Shown piece by piece: positions 7,904-16,910 of a stretch of 64,000 nucleotides of DNA. Numbering within the stretch: the first letter of the stretch is position 1; each line of letters opens with the position of its first letter. Made by a program: the position numbers and the translations under genes. The notes under the pieces were generated by a model. It ran no database searches and was not told the origin of the DNA. It saw only the letters and a program-made list of their open reading frames with translations. The stretch spans positions 1-64,000 of the forward strand of contig QOCQ01000025.1 of assembly GCA_003574685.1 (NCBI GenBank), given 5' to 3'. The stretch is from Rhodospirillaceae bacterium SYSU D60007 (GTDB lineage Bacteria > Pseudomonadota > Alphaproteobacteria > Reyranellales > Reyranellaceae).

Positions 7904-9514
7904 GTGAGCGGCGTGGACTATGACTACATCATTGTCGGTGGCGGGTCGGCCGGGTGCGTGCTGGCCAACCGGCTGAGCAGCGATCTCCGCAACCGCGTCC
8001 TGCTGCTGGAGGCGGGTCCCGAGGACCGCAATCTCTGGATCCACATTCCCTTCGGCTTCGGCAAGAACGTCAACAACAGCGCCGTCAACTGGTGCTTTCG
8101 CGGCGAGCCCGACCCGGCGCGCGGCAATCGCCCCTACCTGCTGCCGCGCGGGCGGGTGCTCGGCGGCTCGAGCTCGATCAACGGCATGGTGTATATCCGC
8201 GGCCAGGTCGAGGATTTCGACATGTGGGCGCAGCTCGGCAATCGCGGCTGGTCGTTCGACGACGTGCCGCCTTACTTCCGGCGGATGGAGGACAATTCAC
8301 GCGGGCCGAGCGAGGAGCGCGGCACCGGCGGGCCGCTGGCCGTGTCGGACCTGTCGCATCGTATCGGCCTGTGCGACGCCCTGATCGAGGCCGGAATCCA
8401 GATCGGCATACCGCGCAACGACGATCTCAACGGCCGGGTGCAGGAGGGTATCGGCTATCACCAGGCGACGATCCGCAACGGCCGCCGTTGCAGCGCCGCC
8501 GTTGCCTATCTCAAACCGGCGCGGACGCGGCGCAATCTGCGTGTGGCGACCCACGCCCTTGCGTCGCGTATCCTGTTCGAGGGCAGGCGGGCCACAGGCG
8601 TCGCCTGGTCGAGCCGTGGCGTGGCGCACGAGGCAAGCGCCGGGCGCGCGGTCATCCTGTGCGGCGGCGCCTTCGGCTCGCCCCAGCTTCTGGAGCTGTC
8701 GGGCGTCGGCGCGCCGGCGGTGCTGCAACGCGCGGGCGTTCCTGTGGTGCATGCTCTGCCCGGCGTCGGTCACGATCTGCAGGACCACCAGATCGTGCGC
8801 ATGCGCTGGCGCATTCGCCAGCCGGTCACCTACAACGACGAGGTCCATGGATGGCGCGGCGCTCTCTCGCTGCTGCGCTATGTGGCGTTCCGCAAGGGCA
8901 TCCTCACCATGCCCACCCTGCCGATCAGCGGCTTTGTCCGTACGCGGCCGGAGCTCGCCTCGCCGGACGCGCAGTTCCAGGTGTTCCCCGGCAGCTATGC
9001 CGACATCGAGGCGCGGGTGCTCGACCGCGAGCCCGGGGTGACGATGGGCGTCACGCTGCTGCGCCCCGAGAGTCGCGGCTTCGTGCATGTGCGCTCGCCC
9101 GACCCGGCCATGCAGCCCGCGATCGTTCACAACCTGCTGTCGACCGAGGGCGACCGCCAGGCGATGCTGCGCGCCCTGCGGCTCTGTCGCCGGCTGATGG
9201 CGGCACCGGCCATGACCGCCCTGACGGGCGCGGAGCTGGCGCCGTTCGCCGGGCGCGACAACGACCCGGCGCTGCTGGAGACGGCTTGCGATACGGTTCA
9301 GTCGAACTGGCATCCGGCCGGCAGTTGCCGCATGGGCAACGACCCGCTGGCGGTGGTCGATGCGCGCCTGCGCGTGCGCGGGCTGGAGGGGCTGCGCGTG
9401 GCCGATGCGTCGATCATGCCGACTGTCGTGTCAGGCAACACCAACGCCGCGACCATCATGATCGGCGAAAAGGCCGCCGACATGATTCTCGAGGACGCGG
9501 CGGGCACTGGCTGA
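7904..9514 (+). CDS. GMC-family FAD oxidoreductase (choline-dehydrogenase-like)
   Basis: A 536-residue flavoenzyme. The dinucleotide-binding motif DYIIVGGGSAG is at residues 7-17, and the GMC signature 1 region reads PRGRVLGGSSSINGMVYIRG. Signature 2 is GGAFGSPQLLELSGVG. Near the C-terminus NWHPAGSCRMG supplies the catalytic His and SGNTNAATIMIGEKAAD the final helix. These enzymes oxidise primary alcohols to aldehydes at FAD; BetA is one member, but the substrate here is not established. The GTG at 7904 was chosen because upstream codons run into the family A repeat. Confidence 0.9.
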   Translation: MSGVDYDYIIVGGGSAGCVLANRLSSDLRNRVLLLEAGPEDRNLWIHIPFGFGKNVNNSAVNWCFRGEPDPARGNRPYLLPRGRVLGGSSSINGMVYIRGQVEDFDMWAQLGNRGWSFDDVPPYFRRMEDNSRGPSEERGTGGPLAVSDLSHRIGLCDALIEAGIQIGIPRNDDLNGRVQEGIGYHQATIRNGRRCSAAVAYLKPARTRRNLRVATHALASRILFEGRRATGVAWSSRGVAHEASAGRAVILCGGAFGSPQLLELSGVGAPAVLQRAGVPVVHALPGVGHDLQDHQIVRMRWRIRQPVTYNDEVHGWRGALSLLRYVAFRKGILTMPTLPISGFVRTRPELASPDAQFQVFPGSYADIEARVLDREPGVTMGVTLLRPESRGFVHVRSPDPAMQPAIVHNLLSTEGDRQAMLRALRLCRRLMAAPAMTALTGAELAPFAGRDNDPALLETACDTVQSNWHPAGSCRMGNDPLAVVDARLRVRGLEGLRVADASIMPTVVSGNTNAATIMIGEKAADMILEDAAGTG

Positions 9515-9563
9515 AAGAGCGCGCCATGAATTCAAGGGCTTCGACTACGTGGCCAATTCAGGC
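9513..9563 (+). pseudogene. Short relic of an AMP-ligase gene
   Basis: GAAAGAGCGCGCCATGA here is identical to the bases around the start codon of the AMP ligase at 13679. The next 26 bases match the ligase sequence at about 14068 at 24 of 26 positions (TTCGACTACGTGGCCA is identical). The roughly 390 bases that separate these two blocks in the intact gene are absent. It appears to be an internally deleted duplicate fragment. Confidence 0.45.
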
Positions 9564-9604
9564 ACGATCCGACCACCCATCGAGGTGGGCCAGGCCGGCA
9601 CGTT

Positions 9605-10375
9605 TCAGGCGCTGTCCAAGGGCTTGCGACTACCGCCAGCCCACACGAGAACCCCGGCAAGAATGACCGCCAGGGCACAGACGATGGCCGCGCCCGTCGG
9701 CAGGTCGATGAAGAGCGATGCCAGCAGGCCGGCGATGTAGCCCGCGATCCCCACGCAGTAGGCGAACAACATCGACCGCCGCGTGGCGAGGATCTTGGCG
9801 GCCAACGCGGGCACGATCAACGACGTGAACACGAGAAAGACCCCGACGAGCTGCACCGAAGCCGTCACGGTAACAGCGAAGATCGCGTAGAACACGATGC
9901 GCTGGCGGCCGAGGTCGATCCTCATCGCCAGCGCCAGGACGGCGGCATAGAGCACGGCCACCGGGATCAGATCCTGCGGCGCCACCCAGAGGATCTGGCC
10001 GACCAGCAGTTCCTTGAGATGCTCGGCGCCGTGCGGATTGAATCCGAGCAGGATGATCTCGGCACTCGCCGCCGCGACGAACACCACGCCGATGATCGCC
10101 TCCTGCCATTGCCCCAGCCGGCGCTCAGTCCAGATCAGCAGGCCGGCGCTCAGCAGCGCCGCCACCACGGCGCTCACCTGCCCCGACCAGCCGCCGGGCT
10201 CGAAGCCGAGGAAGTCGGCGGCGACGACACCGAGCCCCGCGACCTGGGCGATGGCGAGGTCGATGAAGACGATGCCGCGCTCCAGCACCAGCCGGCCCAG
10301 CGGCACGTGCGTTGACAGCACGAGAAGGCCGGCGAGGAATGCCGGCCAGACGATGTCAAGACTGTGCGATTCCAC
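9605..10375 (-). CDS. Metal ABC transporter permease (ZnuB/MntB family)
   Basis: A 256-residue inner-membrane protein with seven or eight predicted helices. It begins LDIVWPAFLAGLLVLSTHVPLG and carries the ABC-3 family signature around RGIVFIDLAIAQVAGLGVV, where the cytoplasmic loop meets the ATPase. It would form the channel for Zn2+ or Mn2+ supplied by the binding protein encoded 32 bases upstream. No ATP-binding subunit is encoded in the cluster. The metal cannot be decided from this chain alone. Confidence 0.88.
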   Translation of the reverse strand: MESHSLDIVWPAFLAGLLVLSTHVPLGRLVLERGIVFIDLAIAQVAGLGVVAADFLGFEPGGWSGQVSAVVAALLSAGLLIWTERRLGQWQEAIIGVVFVAAASAEIILLGFNPHGAEHLKELLVGQILWVAPQDLIPVAVLYAAVLALAMRIDLGRQRIVFYAIFAVTVTASVQLVGVFLVFTSLIVPALAAKILATRRSMLFAYCVGIAGYIAGLLASLFIDLPTGAAIVCALAVILAGVLVWAGGSRKPLDSA

Positions 10376-10407
10376 CTTCGATCTCCGGATGAGGTGGTTA
10401 TGTCCGA

Positions 10408-11337
10408 TCAGCGCGCCACGCCCTTCAGGCCGGCGAGCAGACGCCGGATGGTGTCGTCGTAGAAGCTGAAGAGGTCTTTGGCCTCGTCCGTGCCGCCGAC
10501 GGTGAAAGGCAGCATCACGGCCGGGATGCCCGCCTTCTGGGCCACGAAGTTCGCCGCCTTGGGGTCCTGGTAGGCCGCGTAGATGACGGATTGCGCGTTG
10601 CGCTTCGGGATGTCATCCAGCAGCTGCGCCAGCCAGGCGCTGCTGGGCGGCACGCCGGGCTTGGCTTCGATCGTGCCCACCTCGCTGATGCCCAGCCAGG
10701 TGAAGAGATAGACCCAACCCTTGTGGTAGGTGACGGCACGGGTACCCCTCAGCGACGCCGCCGTGGTCTGCCAGCGCGGGATCGCCTGCGCCATCCGGTC
10801 ATCGAAGGCCCGGGCGCGTTGTGCATAGCCTGCCGCGTGGGCAGGGTCGACCTCCTGCATACGCCGGGCGAGCGCGGCCGCGACCGCGCGCACCAGGCGG
10901 GGATCGTTCTGGATATGCGGGTTGCCGGCGGCATGGATGTCGCCCTGGGCGCGGTCGAGGCGTTGCGGCTTGTCCATCAGCGGCACCTGCTGCGTCGCCT
11001 CGAAGTATCCCGGCGCGCCGGCCTGGACCTTGGCGTTGCTGGCCTGGCGCAGCAGGATCGGCAACCAGCCGACCTCGAGTTCGGCGCCGGTGCAGACCAC
11101 GAGATCAGCGCGGCGCATCCGGGCGATCAGCGCCGGCCGCGCCTGGACCTGGTGCGGGTCCTGGCGCGCCGTGGTGGCGGTATAGACGCTGACGTCGCTG
11201 CCGCCGAGCTCCTGCGCCAGCGCGCCCCATTCCGGCTCGCAGGCGAAAACATCGAGCGCCGCGGCCGGCGAGGTGCCGGCGACCACAAGCGCGAGGGCAG
11301 CGGCGATCGCCGCCGGCCCGATGGTGGTGAACCGCAT
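10408..11337 (-). CDS. Periplasmic metal-binding protein (ZnuA-like)
   Basis: A 309-residue cluster A-I substrate-binding protein. Signal peptide residues 1-27 end AAA|L. Candidate metal ligands are H62 (QDPHQ), H135/H141 (DIHAAGNPHIQ) and H205 (TYHKGW), with an acidic residue in AYQDPK near 258. The His-rich insertion loop typical of many ZnuA proteins is short here. It would deliver Zn2+ (or Mn2+) to the permease encoded 32 bases downstream. The outer-membrane barrel gene ends just upstream. Confidence 0.85.
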   Translation of the reverse strand: MRFTTIGPAAIAAALALVVAGTSPAAALDVFACEPEWGALAQELGGSDVSVYTATTARQDPHQVQARPALIARMRRADLVVCTGAELEVGWLPILLRQASNAKVQAGAPGYFEATQQVPLMDKPQRLDRAQGDIHAAGNPHIQNDPRLVRAVAAALARRMQEVDPAHAAGYAQRARAFDDRMAQAIPRWQTTAASLRGTRAVTYHKGWVYLFTWLGISEVGTIEAKPGVPPSSAWLAQLLDDIPKRNAQSVIYAAYQDPKAANFVAQKAGIPAVMLPFTVGGTDEAKDLFSFYDDTIRRLLAGLKGVAR

Positions 11338-11346
11338 GTGTGCCTC

Positions 11347-12876
11347 TCAGTATTGATGGCCACCGTGCGAGCCGAAGCTCACGGTGTACTGGAAGATGAG
11401 CTGGTGGTCGTTCTGCGGCCGCGACTGGTCGAAGTTGTACTGGGTGCGGAAGCGGCCGAATTCGCTGGTCGAGAAGTCGACCATGGCGCTGTAGCGGCGC
11501 AGCGTCCTGCCGTGGTTGTCGAGCGTCGTGCCGGTGAAGTCCGGTCCCAGCGAATCGGCCCGGACCTGGTCGTAGCGCAAGCCGAAGCGCCAGCGCGGCA
11601 TGAACTGGTAGACGCCCTGGATATAGAAGCCCAGCGCCATGTTGTTGGGCAGGCGCGCGTCGTTGAAGGTGCCCGTGAGCCGCTGCGCGAAGATCTCTGC
11701 CTGCAGCTTGAGATAGCGCTCGGCGAAGTTGCCCTCCGGCGCCCATTTGAAGACGGCGTCGAGACCGAAGGTGTGCGCGGTGCCCGAGAACACGTCGTCT
11801 CCCGCCAGGCCTTCGGTCTCGCGCTGACTCGCCTTGGTCTGCAGGTAAGAAAGGCCGACGCGATAACTGGCGCTCGTGTCGATATCGCCGCCGGCATGGA
11901 CGAAGGCGCTCCAGGCGCCGACGCCGAGATGGTGGTTGTCCTTGCCGCCGGCCGGGAACGCCGCGCCACGCAGGACCTCGCCGCCAAATTCGAGGAAGAA
12001 GTCAGTGGGCGCCAGCCAGCGCACCTGCACACCGTCGTCGCCATACTGGTTGCCGAGAAAGGCGCGGTAAACCAGCGGCGCATCGGCAAAATCCCAGGTA
12101 TGCGCGTGCTGCTCGTTGAGGTAGCCGATGCCGGAGAAGAAGCGCCCGGCGCGCACCGTGAAACCGGCGGGAAGCCCCAGCGACTGGATGTAGGCCTCCT
12201 CGAGAGCGACCTCGTTGTCGCGGTCGAGGGCAATGGTCAGATTGCCGAACAGGGCCTGGTCGACGTTGGCCTGAAAATTGATCTCGCTCTCGCCGAGGCT
12301 GAAACCGCGCGGCGGCGGCTTCGCTTCCTCGCCCAGCGCGAAGCCCGGCATGCTGTAGCTGCCGGGGTTGCGCCGCGCGGCCATGAACTTGCCATCGAGC
12401 ACGACGCCGATCGCCGGGTTGAAGGCGCTGGCCCTGGTTTGCGTCCCACCGCCAGGAGCGGGTGTTCCACCGGCTGGGGCTGGCGTCGAGTCGGGCGGCG
12501 GCGCGGATGGCGCTGAAGAAGCCGGTGGGGGTGGCTGGGGTGTCGATGCTGCTGCGGCCGTTTTCTGAGCCTGGTTCGCCTTGGCCTGCGCTGCGGCAGT
12601 AGCCTTCTGTGCGGCGTCGAGGCGCTGCTCCATCCGCTTCAGCCGGGCATTGTAGTCCTGTTCCAGCTTCTTGAGGGCGGAGTCGTACTGCTGGCGCATC
12701 TGCTGCATCTCGCGGCGAATGCTTTGCAGGTCGTCCTGCGTCTGCGCCAATGCCGGCGCGGCGTTGAGCACACCCCAGACCAGCGGCACACTGATTATCA
12801 AATGTCGGGCAAGGCACACGTGGGCCGACGCGCCACGCGGGACGGCCACAGGCGCATCCCATCGCTGATGACTCAT
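11347..12876 (-). CDS. Outer-membrane beta-barrel porin with N-terminal coiled coil
   Basis: A 509-residue protein. A hydrophobic signal segment ends ALA|Q near residue 44. A coiled coil (LQSIRREMQQMRQQYDSALK and onward, about 50-100) and a Pro/Ala linker follow. The rest is alternating aromatic-rich beta strands ending with the barrel terminus SFGSHGGHQY. The layout resembles trimeric porins with periplasmic coiled coils. Placement directly ahead of znuA-like suggests outer-membrane metal passage, which is inference. The ATG at 12876 has an AGGAG ribosome site; the frame is open further upstream but that part looks non-coding. Confidence 0.75.
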   Translation of the reverse strand: MSHQRWDAPVAVPRGASAHVCLARHLIISVPLVWGVLNAAPALAQTQDDLQSIRREMQQMRQQYDSALKKLEQDYNARLKRMEQRLDAAQKATAAAQAKANQAQKTAAAASTPQPPPPASSAPSAPPPDSTPAPAGGTPAPGGGTQTRASAFNPAIGVVLDGKFMAARRNPGSYSMPGFALGEEAKPPPRGFSLGESEINFQANVDQALFGNLTIALDRDNEVALEEAYIQSLGLPAGFTVRAGRFFSGIGYLNEQHAHTWDFADAPLVYRAFLGNQYGDDGVQVRWLAPTDFFLEFGGEVLRGAAFPAGGKDNHHLGVGAWSAFVHAGGDIDTSASYRVGLSYLQTKASQRETEGLAGDDVFSGTAHTFGLDAVFKWAPEGNFAERYLKLQAEIFAQRLTGTFNDARLPNNMALGFYIQGVYQFMPRWRFGLRYDQVRADSLGPDFTGTTLDNHGRTLRRYSAMVDFSTSEFGRFRTQYNFDQSRPQNDHQLIFQYTVSFGSHGGHQY

Positions 12877-12905
12877 CTCTTTCACTCCTGACACGTGGAT
12901 TGGAT

Positions 12906-12928
12906 GCCCCCTCCCGGCGGGAGGGGGC
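12906..12928. other. GC-rich hairpin between DUF2946 and porin genes
   Basis: The arms GCCCCCTCCC and GGGAGGGGGC form a perfect 10-bp stem with a 3-base loop. No T-run follows on the minus strand, so it is more likely an mRNA processing or attenuation hairpin than a classical terminator. It separates the first and second genes of the metal cluster. Confidence 0.5.
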
Positions 12929-12943
12929 TCAACGGCACGATAG

Positions 12944-13345
12944 TCAGGCGTGCGGTGGCCCTCGCGAGACGAACAGGAAATACAGCGGCCAGCTAACGCG
13001 CAGACCGGCCAGTGGGGGCGCCGTTTCCGCGCCGGCGGCTGGTGCAACGGGCAGCGGCGAGGCCGGCAGGTCCGCGCTGCCTGCGAGATGCAGGGCGACG
13101 CAGATCGCGCAGTCGTCGTGTGAGTGTGGAGCCGGTGAATGATTAACCGGTCCAGACGGCGGTAAGGACGATCCACCACTGGCGACCAGGACCGGTGAGC
13201 CGAGATCGCTTGCGCGCCCGACGTCTTCGGAATGGAAATGGCCGAAGCCAGTGACGAGCTGGACTAGAAGAGCAAACAACGCCGCCGCGGGCGCGAGCCG
13301 GCGGCGGCCCCGGTTTACAGATTGTCGTGTGAACCCCCGCCTCAC
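12944..13345 (-). CDS. DUF2946-like membrane protein
   Basis: A 133-residue protein with one N-terminal hydrophobic helix (LAPAAALFALLVQLVTGFGH). A metal-ligand-like block HSHDDCAICVALHLAG lies near residue 75, and a Pro-rich tail ends in a second hydrophobic stretch. The C-x-x-C block with adjacent His fits DUF2946-type proteins, which often sit beside metal-transport genes. It is first in the minus-strand cluster with the porin, ZnuA-like and ZnuB-like genes. A role in metal handling is inferred from motif and position only. Confidence 0.6.
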   Translation of the reverse strand: MRRGFTRQSVNRGRRRLAPAAALFALLVQLVTGFGHFHSEDVGRASDLGSPVLVASGGSSLPPSGPVNHSPAPHSHDDCAICVALHLAGSADLPASPLPVAPAAGAETAPPLAGLRVSWPLYFLFVSRGPPHA

Positions 13346-13678
13346 AGTTCCCCACAGCCGTGCGTTCTCAGTTCCTGAACAGGCCTGCCACGAACGCCGG
13401 GACGTTGTGGCGGAACATCACCGCCGAGCGCGACCTGTTGGGGCGAGCTTACTGCAATCGCTTCAATGGCCGCAACGGCGAGCCACGTCCGATCCGGCGC
13501 CATGATCCAGACGGTCCCGCCTTGCGGGAACGGTTGGCGACGCTGCGACTGCGCAAGATCCAGGCGGTGGTGAGATGATCGTCACATTGCTGGTTTGGCC
13601 CAGAGGGCGCTATATCACAAGGACGGCCATCCAGGTCGGTGGCGGTCCGTTGCGTGGCCTTCGCCGAAAGAGCGCGCC
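13346..13678. other. Gene-poor interval between the metal cluster and the ligase operon
   Basis: No recognisable gene lies here. A plus-strand open frame of 72 codons from a GTG at 13360 has an unremarkable basic composition and no strong ribosome site. The interval must hold the divergent promoters for the DUF2946 gene and the AMP ligase. I could not pick out convincing -35/-10 boxes or a Zur-type palindrome. Confidence 0.5.
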
Positions 13679-15301
13679 ATGACATTCACCACGATCGTGA
13701 AGCCCGGGCTTGCCAAGCGGTGGCGGCGGGAAGGGCATTGGGGCGATGAGACGTTCTTTGACATCCTGGCCCGCCGGGCCCAGAGCCATCCCGACCGCGA
13801 GATGTTCGTCGATGCGCAGGAGCGCATCACCTGCGGGGCGCTGAAGGAGAGGGTGGAGCGGTGCGCGGCCTTTCTGCGGCGCATCGGCATCGGGCGGGGC
13901 GATGTCGTCACCATCCAGCTTCCCAACCGCATCGCGTTCCCGATCGTCTTCTTCGCGCTGGAGCTGATCGGCGCCATCGCCAACAAGGTGAACCCCGATT
14001 TCCGGGTGCGCGAGCTCGACTACATCCTGCGCTTCTCGGGCAGCCGTGCGTTTGTCTGCCCGGCGTCATTCAAAGGGTTCGACTACGTGGCCATGGCACG
14101 CCAGCTCAGGGACGCCATTCCCGCGCTTGAGCACGTCATCGTGGCGGGCGGCGCGGTCGAGGGTGAGTGGAACCTGGAACAGGGGATTGCCGAAACGCCG
14201 CCGCTGGCGCCCGGGGACCGCGTGCGCATGGGTGCGGATGACGTCTTCCGCATGGCCTTCACGTCAGGCACGACGGGCAATCCGAAATGCGTGCTGCATT
14301 CGGTCAACTCGACGCTGCCAGCCGTGCACCAGATCAATGCCGACATGGGGGTCACGGAGAAGGAGGTGCAGCTCGTCTGGCTGCCGGTGTGCCTGAACTG
14401 GGGCTATCTCTGCCTGCTGCAGGCGATCGTTTCCGGCAGCCGCGCGGTGTTGCTGGAGCGCTTCGTCGCGAAGGATGCGCTGGACCTGATCGAGCGCGAG
14501 CGCGTCACCTATATCGCGACGGCGCCGGCGTCGATCGTGGCCCTGCTCAACGAACCCGGACTCGCCGATCATGACGTCTCCTCGCTGCGCGTGGTGATCA
14601 CCGGCGGCGCTTCGGCGGCGATCGAGACCATCCGTGACTGCCAGGCCCGCATGCCGGGGCATCTGATCGAGCTCTACGGCATGCTGGAGACGGGTTTTCA
14701 CACCTACACCCGCTTCAGCGACGATCCGGCGAAGGTCAACGGCACGATCGGGCGCGTGGTTTCGAGCATGGAATTGAAGATCCTCGATGAGGCGGGTCAG
14801 GAGGTGCGGCCGGGCGAGGTCGGGGAGATCGCGGCGCTGGGGCCCAGCGTTCATCTCGGCTACCACGCCAACGAGGCGGCCAATGCCGAGTCCTTTACGG
14901 CGGATGGCTGGTTCCGCACGGGCGACCTTGGCCGCATCGTCGATGCGGCGGGCAATGTCGAGATCGTCGGACGGCGCAAGGAGATCATCAATCGCGGCAG
15001 CAAGAAATTCTTTCCGCGCGAGGTGGAGGAGATTCTTTACACCCATCCCGCGATCATGCATGCCGCCATGGTTGGCGTGCCCGATCCGCGGCTGGGCGAG
15101 CGCAATTGCCTCTGCGTGATCCCGAAGCCCGGGCAATCGGTGACGCTGGCGGAGATGATCGCGTATCTGAAGGGCCAGGTGGCCGACTACAAGCTGCCCG
15201 AGGAGCTGCACATCGTCGAGGAGCTGCCCTTCACCGCCACGGGCAAGCTGCGCCGCCACGTGCTGGCCGAACGGATTGCCAAACAGGGCATTCGCAGATG
15301 A
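13679..15301 (+). CDS. Acyl-CoA/aryl-CoA ligase (AMP-binding family)
   Basis: A 540-residue ANL-superfamily adenylate-forming enzyme. The P-loop is MAFTSGTTGNPK at residues 192-203. The A5 motif region reads LIELYGMLETGFHTYTR, the A7 motif is GWFRTGDLG, the hinge is VGRRKEIINRGSKKFFPREVE and the C-terminal lysine motif is TATGKLRRHVL. It activates a carboxylic acid with ATP and transfers it to CoA. The closest general resemblance is to cyclohexanecarboxylate or aryl-acid ligases. It precedes a Liv-type ABC transporter, which suggests uptake-coupled activation of an organic acid. Confidence 0.88.
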   Translation: MTFTTIVKPGLAKRWRREGHWGDETFFDILARRAQSHPDREMFVDAQERITCGALKERVERCAAFLRRIGIGRGDVVTIQLPNRIAFPIVFFALELIGAIANKVNPDFRVRELDYILRFSGSRAFVCPASFKGFDYVAMARQLRDAIPALEHVIVAGGAVEGEWNLEQGIAETPPLAPGDRVRMGADDVFRMAFTSGTTGNPKCVLHSVNSTLPAVHQINADMGVTEKEVQLVWLPVCLNWGYLCLLQAIVSGSRAVLLERFVAKDALDLIERERVTYIATAPASIVALLNEPGLADHDVSSLRVVITGGASAAIETIRDCQARMPGHLIELYGMLETGFHTYTRFSDDPAKVNGTIGRVVSSMELKILDEAGQEVRPGEVGEIAALGPSVHLGYHANEAANAESFTADGWFRTGDLGRIVDAAGNVEIVGRRKEIINRGSKKFFPREVEEILYTHPAIMHAAMVGVPDPRLGERNCLCVIPKPGQSVTLAEMIAYLKGQVADYKLPEELHIVEELPFTATGKLRRHVLAERIAKQGIRR

Positions 15302-15312
15302 TCCAACCAATA

Positions 15313-15436
15313 CCTTCCCCCGGAGGGGGAAGGTGCCCGAAGGGCGGAAGGGGGATGGTGCAACACCTCCGGTGTCGTGCTTGTTGAGGCATCCCCCATC
15401 CGGCGCTGCGCGCCACCTTCCCCCTCCGGGGGAAGG
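15313..15436. repeat. Family A palindromic repeat, copy 3
   Basis: The element has the same outer stem and the GTGCCCGAAGGGCGGAAGG arm as the other copies. It fills the space between the ligase stop codon and the leader of the binding-protein gene, so it would lie within any shared transcript. Confidence 0.85.
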
Positions 15437-15536
15437 TTCATGAAAACCCAACACTGGTTGCACGGTGCTGCCTGCGCCGATAGCCTGCACTTGCAGCCGC
15501 GCGGTGATGACGCGGCGACTTCAGGGAGGAACCGCG

Positions 15537-16754
15537 ATGACCATCAGGCCGCGTCTTACGCGTCGCGCCGTCGTTGCCGGTACGGGCGCCGCCGTCGCCT
15601 CGCCCTGGGTGTGGACGAGCGCCCGCGCGCAGGCCGGCGGCATGATCAAGATCGGCATGCCGCTTGCGCTCACCGGTCCGCTGGGTTCGGTCGGCCAGCA
15701 GCAAAAGCGCGGCGCCGAGCTCTATGCCAAGCTGCAGAACGAGAAGGGCGGCATTCTCGGCCGCAAGATTGAGCTCTTGATCGAGGACACGGTCGGCAAT
15801 CCCGCGACCTGCGTGCGCAAGGCGCAGGAGATGGTCGAGCGCTACGATTGCCGTCTGCTGACCGGCATCACGCTCTCTTCCGAGGCGCTCGCCATCGTGC
15901 CAAAGCTCGCCGAGTGGAACGCCATCTTCATCTCGTCCGACAATGGCGATGGCCGCCTGACTGCCGAAAGCTTCGTGCCGAATTTCTTCCGCGCCAACAC
16001 ATCGGGACCGATGGGCGCGCGCGTGGTCTCGCTCTATGTCAAGCAGGCGAAGATCAAGAGCTTCTTTGCGCTGGGTCTCGACTATGCCTGGGGGCACAAC
16101 AGCGTCCAGGTGTTCGAGGACGAGATGAAGCGCCTCAAGGTGAATTTCATCGGCAAGGTGTTCGCGCCGACCGGCACCAAGGACTATTCGACCTACATCA
16201 CGAAGATCCGTCAGTCCGGCGCCGAGGGCGTCTACCTCGTGCTGGCCGGCGACGATAACAACGCCTTCCTCGCGCAGGCGGCGCAGTACCAGCTTGCCTC
16301 GAAGATGGCGATGCTCACCGAGCAGATCGAGCTGGTGGCCCTGCGCGCGGTCGGTGACGCTTCCGTCGGGCTTATCGGCTCCGCGCGCTACGCCTTCACG
16401 ATCGATACGCCCGCCAACAAGGAGTTCGTCGAACTGTGGAAGGCGGAGCACAAGACCGTGCCCGACACGTTCGAAGGCGAGCAGTGGCAATGCATGAAGG
16501 TGTTCGAGGCCGGCATCACGAAGGCCGGCGGCATCGAGGCCGACAAGCTGCGGCCGGCGCTGGAGGATCTCACGATCGAGAGCGTTAAGGGCAAGGTGCT
16601 GATGCGCAAGTGCGATCACCAGGGCGTGCAGAAGGGCTTTGCGGTGAAGGTGGTCAAGAAGGAGGGCTTCGATCATCCCATCCCGGAGGTCATCTCAACA
16701 TTCCCCGCCGAGCAAACGACCCCGCCCTGCAACAAGATGACCTACGAAGACTGA
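15537..16754 (+). CDS. Liv-type ABC transporter substrate-binding protein
   Basis: A 405-residue periplasmic binding protein of the type I fold used by LivJ/LivK and aromatic-acid systems. The N-terminus has a Tat-like signal (RLTRRAVVAGTGAAVASP) ending ARA|Q. The domain begins MIKIGMPLALTGPLGSVGQQ, and ligand-loop sequences such as GITLSSEALAIVPKL are present. An AGGGAGGA ribosome site sits 7 bases before the ATG. The ligand may be an amino acid or an aromatic or aliphatic acid; the upstream CoA ligase favours an acid. Confidence 0.88.
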   Translation: MTIRPRLTRRAVVAGTGAAVASPWVWTSARAQAGGMIKIGMPLALTGPLGSVGQQQKRGAELYAKLQNEKGGILGRKIELLIEDTVGNPATCVRKAQEMVERYDCRLLTGITLSSEALAIVPKLAEWNAIFISSDNGDGRLTAESFVPNFFRANTSGPMGARVVSLYVKQAKIKSFFALGLDYAWGHNSVQVFEDEMKRLKVNFIGKVFAPTGTKDYSTYITKIRQSGAEGVYLVLAGDDNNAFLAQAAQYQLASKMAMLTEQIELVALRAVGDASVGLIGSARYAFTIDTPANKEFVELWKAEHKTVPDTFEGEQWQCMKVFEAGITKAGGIEADKLRPALEDLTIESVKGKVLMRKCDHQGVQKGFAVKVVKKEGFDHPIPEVISTFPAEQTTPPCNKMTYED

Positions 16755-16770
16755 CACGCACTTCATGGGA

Positions 16771-16910
16771 CCTTCCCCCGGAGGGGGAAGGTGGCGCGCA
16801 GCGCCGGAAGGGGGATGCCTCAACATGCACGGCGTCAATGGCGAGACACCGAACGCGTTGCACCATCCCCCTTCCGCCCCTTCGGGGCACCTTCCCCCTC
16901 CGGGGGAAGG
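16771..16910. repeat. Family A palindromic repeat inside the Liv-type operon, copy 4
   Basis: This copy ends 15 bases before the livH-like ATG, so its 3' arm overlaps the place where the ribosome site should be. It separates the highly expressed binding-protein gene from the permease genes. That is a location where hairpins often stabilise upstream mRNA; the effect here is inference. Confidence 0.82.

Noticed and set aside
7954-9666. Plus-strand open frame of 570 codons in the GMC gene
   Set aside because: It is a frame-shifted shadow of the GMC oxidoreductase; its product is a low-complexity Arg/Ala/Gly polymer.
10591-12516. Plus-strand open frame of 641 codons
   Set aside because: It runs antisense through the ZnuA-like and porin genes, has Arg/Ala/Gly-rich translation with no family motif, and arises from codon bias in high-GC DNA.
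13360-13578. 72-codon plus-strand frame from a GTG
   Set aside because: There is no convincing ribosome site, family or compositional support, so it was not listed as a gene.
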